This document shows, one piece after another, positions 16,754 through 25,552 of a stretch of 64,000 nt of DNA; the stretch's first letter is position 1, and every line of letters begins with the position of its first letter. The stretch comes from a virus: positions 26,773-90,772 of the IMG/VR virus record IMGVR_UViG_3300046314_000223; one strand, written 5' to 3'. The notes under the pieces are model-generated. The model ran no database searches and was not told the DNA's origin. It saw nothing but the letters and a program-made list of their open reading frames with translations. Made by a program: the position numbers and the translations under genes.

Positions 16754-19342
16754 ATGGCATCATACACAATAACGACAACAAAGTATATCACTGAATTGAC
16801 TCTGAAAACCGGCTCAGATACGTATAACGTAGATGCCGGAACTTTAATCATTGACAGCGATACTCGGTATGGCCCAAACACAACCCCCACAACTGGCCCT
16901 CTCGGAAACCTTACGGTCAGTTCAACATTGGGTGGACTATTCCAAGTCACTACCGAATTCACCAAACTGGTTTCATTCATCGGTAATGTAGGCACCATAC
17001 CTGCTGCCGGAACGGTCATCACGCAAGGTTCAGCCTCTGGTGTATTACTTTGTGTGATGTCTGACCGGACTGGTGGTACTGTATATTCTACAGGAGATGC
17101 GGTTCCCCCCAATGGTTGGATGAAACTGCGCGTTACTGCCGGTACTTTTGTTGCCGGTAGCGCAGTTTCTGGTATTGCAGTGACGGGGATAACTGATCAA
17201 GAGCAGGGGTGGATTCATCTCGTCGGGGTTAAAGATCGCGTACATAGCCATTCTCGCCTTGGTTCAATGTCAATGCGCGGCGATTGGTTTAGCGTCGGAC
17301 AGACCAACGGCATACGAGGCCAGACAATGCAACTTCCACATTTTACGGCAGCAACACGAACTGATTATCCGGGCGTTGAAATTGAAACTGCTCCCGGTTC
17401 TGGCGTATATGATTTTTGGCCAAATGCTGGTTTGTATGCAACTTCAGTAAACTGCTCAACCGATAGTCGCTCTCGATTTGTGTACATCAGCACAGCAGGC
17501 GTGGTTATGCTTGGTCTTGGGAATGATGCGTCCGTCTGCAATGATCTTCCGGTGTCTGGATGCAAAGTAAGGATTCCGTCAATCATTCTGCAAGAGTGTG
17601 ATGTTACCAATCTACAGACAAACGTGGAACCATGGAGATCAATGGGAAATCGCTATGAATCGGCGTTTACTAACGCTGGGCTTTGTGATATTCGCAAGGT
17701 GACCGGCACATGGTATTGGAACATCCTACAGGCATATTCTCTGTATATTCGGGATGTTCATGTCTGCGACAATATCCTGATTGGCGAGGTGGCAACTCAG
17801 ATTGATGTTGACAATCTACATCAGGGGCTGTCTACAGCAACGACCGAGTTTGCATCTAACGGTATCGTGTTTCAGCAATGCTACTACGGTGGTGTGATTG
17901 GAACGATGTCATGGCTCAGGGGGCGAGCATCTGCAACATCTGGGTATGCTGCAATCATTGTCAACTGCTATGGTGGTTGGAACATCAACAAACTTCGTGG
18001 CGGGCATACAGGAGCAGCGACTGCTGTTTCTGGTGCAATATACCTGAACACAAACGGACCAATGATCATTAATGAGATTTGGACATTCACCAAGCGGGTA
18101 TTGGTTCAGGCTGCCGCTGGACTAAAGATTAATACCCACTATTATGCCGACAACTGTGTGGGGACAACCCCAACAACAATTGGGGCTCGTGCGGTTGAAT
18201 CGGTTGCAATGACTCAGAACTTGGTGATTGAAAACATCAAGAATTGGCCGGGTGTTGCTAACTGCCATCCATATTTGGGGTTGTTCTTTGCAAACACTAC
18301 GCAAAATTCATCTCTGAGGTTTTGCGGAACTCCCGCTGAACCGTTCAATGCCGGAACCGTCAACTTGATGGCGTACATCTTTGATGATGGTGGCAACAAC
18401 GCCGACATCATGATTCAACGCAATTGGACAACTGCTTTGCGTCTGGGTCTGCATGGAGGGACAAACACCACCAACAGATTCACTTCGGTCAATAACTACA
18501 TGACCGATGCATCAAAGACAATTGGACCGCAGCAGCAGAACAGTGAGGTTCATGGCAACCGCTTCAACTCCGGTGGGGTTCCAACAAGCTATTCTGCTGT
18601 GTATGGCAACTGTATGTGGGACGGGTTTACTGGAGACAACACAACCCGCGCTGCATTGATTCTTGTTGAAAAGAATGCAACCAATCCAGACGCATATCAG
18701 GTTACGTATGGGCTCCCAAGATTCACAGGTGCTGGTCGATTGGCTATGTTGTTGGTTGGTGATCAGGTTGAATGGACATGGCCTTGGAAAATTCTCGGGT
18801 GGAGTGGTCTGACTTCGTTTGCTCGTCAGGGGCAAAACGTAGCCAATATGACTTATGAATATGACTTGGATAAAGGTAACGGCTGGGGTGGTTGGAAAAC
18901 TTGCTCTAATGCAAACCTGCTGGCTGAGACAGGTTTAGACCCTGTTGATGGATTCCGTCTGAGGATCAGGATTACGTGTATTGTTGCCAGCACAACAAAC
19001 CGGATTGATTCATTCAACATTGATGGCGCAACCGCCTTGGCATTGCAGAATGCTGCATTGTATCCGCTTCCCGTTTCCGGATTCAAGATTGTTGGATTCC
19101 CTGCCGGTTCTGATATTGTCATTTATGACGATCTGATTCCTGCCGACGGCACGGGAGCAAACGTGCTGGCTACTGGGGATAACGTATCCAATGAATGGAC
19201 GTTTACCTATTCGGGATTCCCGACCATCACCATTGGGGTATTCCGACCAGAATATGTCCCTGCTTATTTCCGAGGCATCACGATGACTGGCATTGACTCT
19301 GAATACAAAGTTCAATTGTTCCGGGATAGAAACTACATCTGA
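16754..19342 (+). CDS. Large tail fibre or spike protein
   Basis: 862 residues, rich in Gly, Thr, Asn and Val with short repeating beta-type segments, no hydrophobic anchor and few charges. The middle (about 280-560) has the regular spacing of a beta-helix or beta-solenoid, as in phage spikes, and the last 150 residues appear as a separate beta domain. The first 40 residues may be the attachment part. No catalytic residues for a depolymerase could be assigned. Position in the late block supports a receptor-binding role. Confidence 0.6.
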   Translation: MASYTITTTKYITELTLKTGSDTYNVDAGTLIIDSDTRYGPNTTPTTGPLGNLTVSSTLGGLFQVTTEFTKLVSFIGNVGTIPAAGTVITQGSASGVLLCVMSDRTGGTVYSTGDAVPPNGWMKLRVTAGTFVAGSAVSGIAVTGITDQEQGWIHLVGVKDRVHSHSRLGSMSMRGDWFSVGQTNGIRGQTMQLPHFTAATRTDYPGVEIETAPGSGVYDFWPNAGLYATSVNCSTDSRSRFVYISTAGVVMLGLGNDASVCNDLPVSGCKVRIPSIILQECDVTNLQTNVEPWRSMGNRYESAFTNAGLCDIRKVTGTWYWNILQAYSLYIRDVHVCDNILIGEVATQIDVDNLHQGLSTATTEFASNGIVFQQCYYGGVIGTMSWLRGRASATSGYAAIIVNCYGGWNINKLRGGHTGAATAVSGAIYLNTNGPMIINEIWTFTKRVLVQAAAGLKINTHYYADNCVGTTPTTIGARAVESVAMTQNLVIENIKNWPGVANCHPYLGLFFANTTQNSSLRFCGTPAEPFNAGTVNLMAYIFDDGGNNADIMIQRNWTTALRLGLHGGTNTTNRFTSVNNYMTDASKTIGPQQQNSEVHGNRFNSGGVPTSYSAVYGNCMWDGFTGDNTTRAALILVEKNATNPDAYQVTYGLPRFTGAGRLAMLLVGDQVEWTWPWKILGWSGLTSFARQGQNVANMTYEYDLDKGNGWGGWKTCSNANLLAETGLDPVDGFRLRIRITCIVASTTNRIDSFNIDGATALALQNAALYPLPVSGFKIVGFPAGSDIVIYDDLIPADGTGANVLATGDNVSNEWTFTYSGFPTITIGVFRPEYVPAYFRGITMTGIDSEYKVQLFRDRNYI

Positions 19343-19348
19343 TTTTCC

Positions 19349-19355
19349 CTAAATA
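19349..19355 (+). promoter_or_regulatory. Candidate late promoter CTAAATA
   Basis: CTAAATA lies 51 bases before the ATG of the 461-residue structural gene, directly after the fibre gene stop. Context and repetition of the motif are the evidence. Confidence 0.5.
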
Positions 19356-19406
19356 GTCAACGAAATTTTTTCTTTTAACAACCATAGATCATAGAAAGAT
19401 TCTATC

Positions 19407-20792
19407 ATGGCAAAACTCACCAGCCGGTCCCAGATTGTAGTCGGCACCAACATCACTATTGATGAAACCGCCAAGACGTTTACGCTGATTGCTTCGACAG
19501 ATGGCTCCACTACAGGTGGCCTGATCGCCAAGGATGGCGTGTCTCTGGCAGCATTGTATTCCAAGTTTGTTGACCTCTGGACTACTTCTGGTTATCAGGA
19601 TAGCCCATTCCCAATGTATGCAATTGACCGTAACTCGGGTCAGTATCAATTCGGTACCGATGGCGCAACCTATTCTGGCTGGAAACCAGCCGATGACACT
19701 ACTCGCCAGATGCTGCGTGATGGTGGCTGGACTGAGTTCACTTCTGCTGGTGTTGTGGCTCGTGAATACGTTGGTATCATTGGTCTGGGTACCGTTTCTG
19801 CTGGATCTCAGTTGTATTACCAGAAAACGTCAACAGATGCTGCATCTAACTTTACATTTGACGATCAGGTGAACGAGGGCATTCAGGTCTTGGGTAATTT
19901 GGCTGCAGACCCAACAACCACCAGCTTTGACAATCGCGCCTACTTCAAAGGCTTTGTCCGTGAGTATGGTAAGAAATACAAAGACTCGGTTCTGGCCGAT
20001 ACGGGTAAGACTTCTACCGGCGCTTTCATCGTCAACTTGCTGCTTTCCAACGAAGATGACCTGAAGATTCAGGCCAACGATGCAGCAATGTCTGCTGCTC
20101 CTTATTCGGGCATCACGGTCAGCTACTACACAGCCAACCAGACACGTAGCATTGGCGGCACCAACTACAACTACAAGATCATCGTTGATGGCAACGGCGC
20201 AACACTGGAGCAAATCTATACCAAGGTTCAGTATTTGCTGCGTCAGAACTCGGACATCAATACTGCCGGTACTGCCGGTGTTGTGATTGGTAAGACTGCC
20301 GAGTCTTTGATGTATTTTGTGGGCGACAACTTGGAAACTGCCACGTCTGTCTATATTGACAACGTGCTTCCTGTTGACTCTAACCGGGTTGCATTCAAGG
20401 ATGACTCCGGCGTGTTCCGCGCATTCCCCTATGAATCCGCATGGACAATCACGTTCAACACCCCATTGGTCGGGGCTGGCTCATCCTTCCGCATGATGTT
20501 TACTGCGCCTCCTGGTGCAGGTAACGACTATGGCGAATCCGGTGCTGTTACCGTGAACGATGCTCAGGGTGTTCCTATTTCTGGTGTGGTTACTGCCGGA
20601 ACACTCAGTGGTTCGTATGATTACGATGGCAACTCTCAGTCTGGATTTACGTCCGGCACTGATCGTCCCGTTACTATTGTTGGCGTTCGCCCCGGTTACG
20701 GCAAGTATGCTGTTGCTACCGGTGTCCTGACTCGCAGCAAGAACATTTCTTTCTCTCTGGTTGCCGAGCAAGATCGCGTCTATACTGCTTAA
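19407..20792 (+). CDS. Virion structural protein (461 aa)
   Basis: 461 residues, Gly/Thr/Ser/Asp-rich, beta-type, with the C-terminal 80 residues (from about GAVTVNDAQGVPISGVV) resembling an Ig-like or carboxypeptidase-regulatory-like surface domain. It has its own late-promoter motif and is followed by two hairpins including a strong terminator, so it is a single strongly expressed unit. The biased, GC-richer codon use supports high expression. Exact place in the particle is unknown. Confidence 0.6.
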   Translation: MAKLTSRSQIVVGTNITIDETAKTFTLIASTDGSTTGGLIAKDGVSLAALYSKFVDLWTTSGYQDSPFPMYAIDRNSGQYQFGTDGATYSGWKPADDTTRQMLRDGGWTEFTSAGVVAREYVGIIGLGTVSAGSQLYYQKTSTDAASNFTFDDQVNEGIQVLGNLAADPTTTSFDNRAYFKGFVREYGKKYKDSVLADTGKTSTGAFIVNLLLSNEDDLKIQANDAAMSAAPYSGITVSYYTANQTRSIGGTNYNYKIIVDGNGATLEQIYTKVQYLLRQNSDINTAGTAGVVIGKTAESLMYFVGDNLETATSVYIDNVLPVDSNRVAFKDDSGVFRAFPYESAWTITFNTPLVGAGSSFRMMFTAPPGAGNDYGESGAVTVNDAQGVPISGVVTAGTLSGSYDYDGNSQSGFTSGTDRPVTIVGVRPGYGKYAVATGVLTRSKNISFSLVAEQDRVYTA

Positions 20793-20801
20793 AGTAACGC
20801 A

Positions 20802-20825
20802 AGCCTCTTGGTAACTCTTGAGGCT
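20802..20825 (+). other. Small hairpin before the main terminator
   Basis: AGCCTC/GAGGCT, a 6-bp stem with a 12-base loop, lies directly after the structural gene stop. It may stabilise the 3' end of the transcript or add to termination with the stronger hairpin downstream. Confidence 0.4.
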
Positions 20826-20836
20826 ATCCTATGCAT

Positions 20837-20879
20837 GGGAAGGGACTAAATAATGGTAGTCCCTTCCCTTCTTTGTTTT
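20837..20879 (+). terminator. Strong terminator whose loop carries a late-promoter motif
   Basis: A 12-bp perfect stem, GGGAAGGGACTA/TAGTCCCTTCCC, is followed by TTCTTTGTTTT. The motif CTAAATA at 20846-20852 spans the top of the stem and its loop, 45 bases before the next ATG, so one element may both stop the upstream transcript and start the next. Confidence 0.85.
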
Positions 20880-20897
20880 GGTGATTGAATCCTTCCT

Positions 20898-21374
20898 ATG
20901 GCAAAAGTAACCTTTGACGGTGATACAAAAATCATATCTGTCCTACCGACAGCCGCTACGCTTGATCTGAGAACCGATCTCTATTCTGCATGGGTTGATT
21001 GGGTTGTCTTGGGAGATAATCTGAAATACCTACCAGCAATGCGAGTGACTGGTCTTGACCCTATGGGTGGTGGTAAATTCACAGGAGACATTTACTTCCT
21101 GATGAATGGATGGAAGCTGACAATTGACTTCACCTTGACTCGGGTGAATGGGGTTCTTCTGTCTGATGATTTTGATACCCCGTATTATACATCGGCACTG
21201 GTTCCTCAGTATGCTGCTAACGTATCCAACCTTGTGAACACAACCCCATCTGCCGGTTCTTTGTTCACTGTGAATGACATCTGGGACTTTCTATTGACCA
21301 ATGCAACTCCCGGAACTGCCGGTGATAAGCTGCGTCAGGCACTGACTACTGGAAACTTCTTGGCTCTTAAATGA
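20898..21374 (+). CDS. Structural-block protein (158 aa)
   Basis: 158 residues: MAKVTFDGDTKIISV..., then DLYSAWVDWVVLGDN and FLMNGWKLTIDF. This pattern recalls a family of small phage structural proteins found next to fibre genes. Beta-rich N-terminal two thirds and a helical tail. The gene follows the terminator/late-promoter element and is followed by two hairpins, closing the late block. Confidence 0.55.
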   Translation: MAKVTFDGDTKIISVLPTAATLDLRTDLYSAWVDWVVLGDNLKYLPAMRVTGLDPMGGGKFTGDIYFLMNGWKLTIDFTLTRVNGVLLSDDFDTPYYTSALVPQYAANVSNLVNTTPSAGSLFTVNDIWDFLLTNATPGTAGDKLRQALTTGNFLALK

Positions 21375-21382
21375 TCCTTTTG

Positions 21383-21417
21383 CTTGGCTACGCCAAGATG
21401 CCCTTGCGGGCATGTTT
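21383..21417 (+). terminator. Tandem small hairpins after the late block
   Basis: CTTGGC/GCCAAG (21383-21397) is followed by ATGCCC/GGGCAT (21398-21413) and GTTTCCC. The T-run is poor, so this is a weak or partial terminator. Confidence 0.45.
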
Positions 21418-21629
21418 CCCTGTAATTACTGTTATATCAGTATATAATTATATTCTTTATTTAATATATACATATTAATTATATTTTAATATTATATATA
21501 TAGTAAATTATTTACTTTTTGGCTTAAAGGGAACCGACACGGTTATTGTATCACACTTTTTTGACCTGTCAATAGGTGTTTACCCTAAGTCACCTCTGAC
21601 GTTCGTTTGTATGGTATCATTGCATCACT
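21418..21629. promoter_or_regulatory. AT-rich intergenic island before the primase gene
   Basis: About 100 bases from 21418 to 21518 are almost entirely A and T (runs such as TATATAATTATATTC and ATATATATAGTAAATTA). The rest, to 21629, is mixed and contains TTGTATCACAC, the reverse complement of the GTGATACAA promoter core, so a minus-directed promoter is possible. An easily melted origin or a promoter region for the replication block are the main options. No gene is seen. Confidence 0.4.
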
Positions 21630-22649
21630 ATGCTTTGGCTTGACGAAAAATTCATTCACATCATCTCTGGTCGCCTGTCCCTTTTCAAGAAGGTCAGACA
21701 GAACTCCTATGTGTTCCGTTGCCCACTCTGTGGTGACTCCAAGAAGAACCCATATAAGACCCGTGGTGGTCTGTATGTCCCACCGGGTGCAGACTGCTAC
21801 AACATGGGATGCTTCAACTGTGGAGCATCCATGAAGTTTTCATCGTTCCTTGAAACCCAAGATAAGTCATTGTATGATGAGTATCGCTTGGAAACATTCA
21901 AGGAAAAGTTCGGTGGTTCAACATTCATACCAACCAAGACAGCCCAACCAAAAACAGAAACTGCATCACCAAAGGTCAAGAAGTTTGATATGACATCGTT
22001 GACTCGTCTGGACATGATGGATTCATCTCACCCTGCCATGGACTACATTCGGTCAAGGATGATACCCAAGAGCCAGTGGAATCGACTTTTCTACTGTCCT
22101 CAGTATGTCAAGTGGGTATCTGCTTACAACGAAAAGAAGTTTGATCCAAAGATCGAGCATCCTCGACTGATCATTCCATTCTTTGACCGTTATGGTAATG
22201 TCACGCGAGTTGCCGCCAGAGCATTTGGTAATGAAGCTAACAGATACCTCTATACCGTCTCAGACCGCAATTCCACCCGATTGTATGGACTGGACAGTAT
22301 CGACGCCCAGAAGCCTGTTTACGTCCTTGAGGGGCCATTGGACAGCCTGTTCATCCCAAATGCAATTGCTGTTGGGATGGCATCATACACCGATCATGAA
22401 CTGACAACCATTCAGGATAAGATATTTGTCCCTGATAATGAACCAAGGAACCGGCAGGTATGCGAGGGCATCTACAAGATGGTCAGGGCTGGGGAAAAGG
22501 TCTGCATCTGGCAGAAGGATACCCCCAAGGACATCAACCAGATCATTCAGTCCGGTATGTCGGTTGATGACCTGATGCGACTGATCAATGATTCCACATA
22601 TCGGGGTCTGGAAGCAGAGTTGAAATACAAAGAATGGATACGGTTCTGA
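21630..22649 (+). CDS. 61: T4 gp61-type DNA primase
   Basis: 339 residues (T4 gp61 342). Zinc-binding N-terminus: CPLCGD at 31-36 and CFNCG at 61-65. TOPRIM-like elements follow: YVLEGPLDSLF with the catalytic Glu, and VPDNEPRNRQ with the Asp. It makes the short RNA primers for lagging-strand synthesis and works with the gp41 helicase, which is not in this window. It starts at the first ATG after the AT-rich island. Confidence 0.9.
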   Translation: MLWLDEKFIHIISGRLSLFKKVRQNSYVFRCPLCGDSKKNPYKTRGGLYVPPGADCYNMGCFNCGASMKFSSFLETQDKSLYDEYRLETFKEKFGGSTFIPTKTAQPKTETASPKVKKFDMTSLTRLDMMDSSHPAMDYIRSRMIPKSQWNRLFYCPQYVKWVSAYNEKKFDPKIEHPRLIIPFFDRYGNVTRVAARAFGNEANRYLYTVSDRNSTRLYGLDSIDAQKPVYVLEGPLDSLFIPNAIAVGMASYTDHELTTIQDKIFVPDNEPRNRQVCEGIYKMVRAGEKVCIWQKDTPKDINQIIQSGMSVDDLMRLINDSTYRGLEAELKYKEWIRF

Positions 22650-22650
22650 A

Positions 22651-23094
22651 ATGTCAGCAACAATCATCGAGCATAGTTTCACAGTTGGAAACCGACATCG
22701 CAGCGTTTTACTTCAGGGTCGGCAGGAAATCATCACATTGCTGATTCCAAAGGCCGAATATCAGGAATCTGATAGGGGTCTGATGTTCAGTCGCAGAGGG
22801 TCATCTGTTCTATGCACCTACAAGGGCATTAAAACCGTTCCAGAGCGATTCAAATCTTTGGTTGATACCTCGGTAGCCAAGTATGTTCCTGAAGGCTCCT
22901 ATCATGCGCCATTCATTCCTGAATGGTTTGCTTACGGAAAACAGGCAACATTGCTGATGTCAAAAAGGAATTGTGCTGTGGTGAGTGAGTTCAGGGGTGA
23001 CTTGTTTGATCTGTTGGGTCAAGAGAGAGCACTGAACCGCCCCAACAAGCATATCTTTGAAGTCGTTGATGGGGAGTTCTACCTTGCTAAATAA
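22651..23094 (+). CDS. Hypothetical protein (147 aa)
   Basis: 147 residues, soluble, starting one base after the primase stop and therefore likely co-translated with it. No motif is recognised; FRGDLFDLLGQ and HIFEVVDGEFYLAK suggest a compact alpha/beta fold. The TAAATA at its stop codon looks incidental. Confidence 0.6.
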   Translation: MSATIIEHSFTVGNRHRSVLLQGRQEIITLLIPKAEYQESDRGLMFSRRGSSVLCTYKGIKTVPERFKSLVDTSVAKYVPEGSYHAPFIPEWFAYGKQATLLMSKRNCAVVSEFRGDLFDLLGQERALNRPNKHIFEVVDGEFYLAK

Positions 23095-23129
23095 TCCCCC
23101 AACAGAATTTGCGTTTGCTATCATTTTTG

Positions 23130-23150
23130 CCGTTCATTATGTGGTATACT
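23130..23150 (+). promoter_or_regulatory. Promoter before the nrdA unit
   Basis: TGTGGTATACT (TATACT at about 23145) is an extended -10 element in the only sizeable gap between primase and nrdA. No good -35 is seen. Confidence 0.4.
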
Positions 23151-23173
23151 TCGGAGTATCGGAATATATCACG

Positions 23174-23296
23174 ATGATCTGGTTGTCAATGATGGACAAC
23201 AAGGATAGGTATGACAGACCACCAAAGTCCCCATGGCTGGTTGTCAATTCTGGAATCGAATCAATTTATCAAATAGAAGAAGGCCACCAAGAATGA
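23174..23296 (+). CDS. Small protein coupled to nrdA (40 aa)
   Basis: The frame MIWLSMMDNKDRYDRPPKS... ends with a TGA that overlaps the nrdA start (ATGA), the usual sign of coupled translation in this genome. Later Mets at 23189 and 23192 are possible starts. It has no recognised motif. The long frame extending back into the previous gene is not supported. Confidence 0.5.
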   Translation: MIWLSMMDNKDRYDRPPKSPWLVVNSGIESIYQIEEGHQE

Positions 23297-25491
23297 ATAA
23301 GAAGGACATTATTGTCGTTAAGCGGGATGGGTCGCGCGTTCCATACGATGTGACTAAGATTAAGGCATCAATTGCATTTGCCACAGAAGGAACCGGGGTG
23401 AGTCCACTTCAGCTTGAGTCTACATTGGATCAGGTTGTTCGCAGCGGCATGAAGACTTCTGAGATTCAGGATAACATCATCCAACATGCCCTTCAACTAT
23501 CCACAAAACAGGAACCTCGATGGATTAATGTTGCTGGTCGCGCATTGGCAATGCAGCAATGGGGAAACTACAAACTCAGAAACAAAACATTCAGCGAGAT
23601 TGTTCACTATAACTTCAAAAAGGGCGAATATCCCAAGGAACTTATTTCCACATATACATCTGAGCAGCTTGACATCTTGGGTGATGTCATTGATCATAAG
23701 CGCGACTTGGAGCATTCGCATGCATCATTGGTAACTGCTCAGAAAAAATACTTGGGTAAACATGAACTGAATCAGCATATGCACATGGTCAGTGCCATGC
23801 GGTTCGGTCAGTTGGCGCAAGAAGATTGTCGCATGAATTATGTAACATCTTTGTATAACGATCTGAGTCAGCGCAAGATTAGTTTAGCCACCCCTTTTAT
23901 GTCCAATCTCCGAAAGGGTGGTAATGTTTCATCGTGCTTTACTCTGGCTATTGAAGATGACTTGGATTCCATCTACGATAATGTGAAACGAATTGCTCAG
24001 ATTAGCAAAAATGGGGGTGGTATTGGCGTTTTCTTGGGATATATTCGCGCCCGTGGGTCTGATGTTGCTGGCAATAAGAATGCTGCTGGGCCGGTTCTGC
24101 AGTGGATTAAAGTAATTAATGATACATTGGTTGCTGTAAATCAAGGCGGCAAACGCGCAGGGGCTGGCACTGTTGCCCTTCCCATCTGGCATAATGATGT
24201 GCTTGATTTTTTTGAGATGCAATTGGAACATGGCGATCCTCGACTGAAATCGTATGATGTGTTTCCTCAATTGGTGATGCATGATTCCTTTATGATTCGT
24301 GATTTGGAGCAGCGACCTTGGGTTACATTCTGTCCATACGAGGTCAAGAATGTGCTTGGTATTGATGTTCGTGGTTTGTATGGTTCGGCCTTTGAGGATG
24401 CATATCAAAAGATTGAGGCTGCATTTGAAGCAGGTAAGTTGCGTGTTGCTAAGAAATATGACAACGCTCGCGACCTGATGAAAAAGGCAATGGTGCCTAT
24501 GTTTGAAACTGGAATGCCTTATGTTGCGTTTATTGACACGATCAATGAGGCAAACCCAAATCGGGATGACCCTGAGACATATGGCATCCTGAACGTGAAC
24601 CTTTGCGTTGAATCGTATTCCAATACGAAGCCGGATGTCTATGCTCACGTATGCAATCTCTGCTCCATTAACCTATCCAACATCAAGGATATGGATGAAT
24701 TGGCTCGTGTATCTCGTCAGGCATGTCGCATGCTTGAATATGGGATTGAATTGACCAACGACCCAACCGCAATCACCAAGGCTCATAACCAACGCTTCCG
24801 CACCATTGGAATTGGCATCATGGGACTTCATGATTACTTGGTCAAAAACAAGCTGACATACAAAGATTTGGATGTAATTTCGGAAATCGCTGAATGTATT
24901 GAGTATAATGCTGTTCTAGAGTCCATTGAATTGGCAAAACAATATGGTTCTTTCTTGGCATTTGAGCACTCTCAGTGGAAAACTGGTGAGATGACTGCTC
25001 GATTTAAGAAGGATGGTTGTGGCAAGTATGATTGGGATTATGCTCAGACTCTGATTGACCGGCATGGCATGCGACATTCTCAGTTGACATCTCCGGCCCC
25101 AACTACATCCACTTCTGTCTATCAGGATTGCTCATCCAGTTTCCTCCCTGTATTTGATACATTCTTTGTTGAAGAAAACAGCAACGGAAAACAGATTACC
25201 GCTGCTAAGTTTTTGGCAAAATATCCATTGGGATATACCAAGACCCTGCCAAAATTCAAGGCTAAGGAAATCATTGATGTCGCCAGTCGATTGCAGAAGC
25301 ATATTGATACTGGAATCAGTATGGAATTGATGTTTGATCACAATGATCCTGAGTTTACGGCCAAGACCGTATGGGATACAATTCATTATGCGCATCAGAA
25401 GAAGTGCAAGGCCATCTATTATATTCGCCACATCAAGAAAAATGAACTGGCTGTAAAGGAGGAAGCTTCCTGCGAATCCTGCGCATCCTGA
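23293..25491 (+). CDS. nrdA: Class Ia ribonucleotide reductase, large subunit
   Basis: 732 residues from the ATG at 23293; the 20 codons before it lie in intergenic sequence. It reduces ribonucleoside diphosphates to deoxy forms. Seen: an ATP-cone-like start (VVKRDGSRVPYDVTKIKASI), the disulfide Cys in SSCFTLAIED, ISKNGGGIGVFLG, the active-site NLCVES (thiyl Cys and Glu), HVCNLCSINLSN, SPAPTTSTS and a C-terminal CESCAS tail that shuttles electrons. All key residues are present and there is no intron or intein. Followed by nrdB and a glutaredoxin. Confidence 0.95.
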   Translation: MNKKDIIVVKRDGSRVPYDVTKIKASIAFATEGTGVSPLQLESTLDQVVRSGMKTSEIQDNIIQHALQLSTKQEPRWINVAGRALAMQQWGNYKLRNKTFSEIVHYNFKKGEYPKELISTYTSEQLDILGDVIDHKRDLEHSHASLVTAQKKYLGKHELNQHMHMVSAMRFGQLAQEDCRMNYVTSLYNDLSQRKISLATPFMSNLRKGGNVSSCFTLAIEDDLDSIYDNVKRIAQISKNGGGIGVFLGYIRARGSDVAGNKNAAGPVLQWIKVINDTLVAVNQGGKRAGAGTVALPIWHNDVLDFFEMQLEHGDPRLKSYDVFPQLVMHDSFMIRDLEQRPWVTFCPYEVKNVLGIDVRGLYGSAFEDAYQKIEAAFEAGKLRVAKKYDNARDLMKKAMVPMFETGMPYVAFIDTINEANPNRDDPETYGILNVNLCVESYSNTKPDVYAHVCNLCSINLSNIKDMDELARVSRQACRMLEYGIELTNDPTAITKAHNQRFRTIGIGIMGLHDYLVKNKLTYKDLDVISEIAECIEYNAVLESIELAKQYGSFLAFEHSQWKTGEMTARFKKDGCGKYDWDYAQTLIDRHGMRHSQLTSPAPTTSTSVYQDCSSSFLPVFDTFFVEENSNGKQITAAKFLAKYPLGYTKTLPKFKAKEIIDVASRLQKHIDTGISMELMFDHNDPEFTAKTVWDTIHYAHQKKCKAIYYIRHIKKNELAVKEEASCESCAS

Positions 25492-25506
25492 ACAAGATAA
25501 TTGAGT

Positions 25507-25540
25507 GAATCTGGGTGATAAGTAAATCCCCGGATTCTTT
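25507..25540 (+). terminator. Hairpin between nrdA and nrdB
   Basis: GAATCTGGG pairs with CCCGGATTC (one G-T pair, 9 bp) and TTT follows. The T-run is short, so this is probably an attenuator or mRNA-processing hairpin rather than a full stop. Confidence 0.45.
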
Positions 25541-25552
25541 GCAAGACTAAAA

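Noticed and set aside
23088-23093. TAAATA as a late promoter before nrdA
   Set aside because: It is formed by the end of the coding sequence and its stop codon, and nrdA is an early-type gene with its own TATACT element.
23929-24648. 239-codon minus-strand frame opposite nrdA
   Set aside because: nrdA is intact and carries all catalytic motifs on the plus strand; the antisense frame has no recognisable features.
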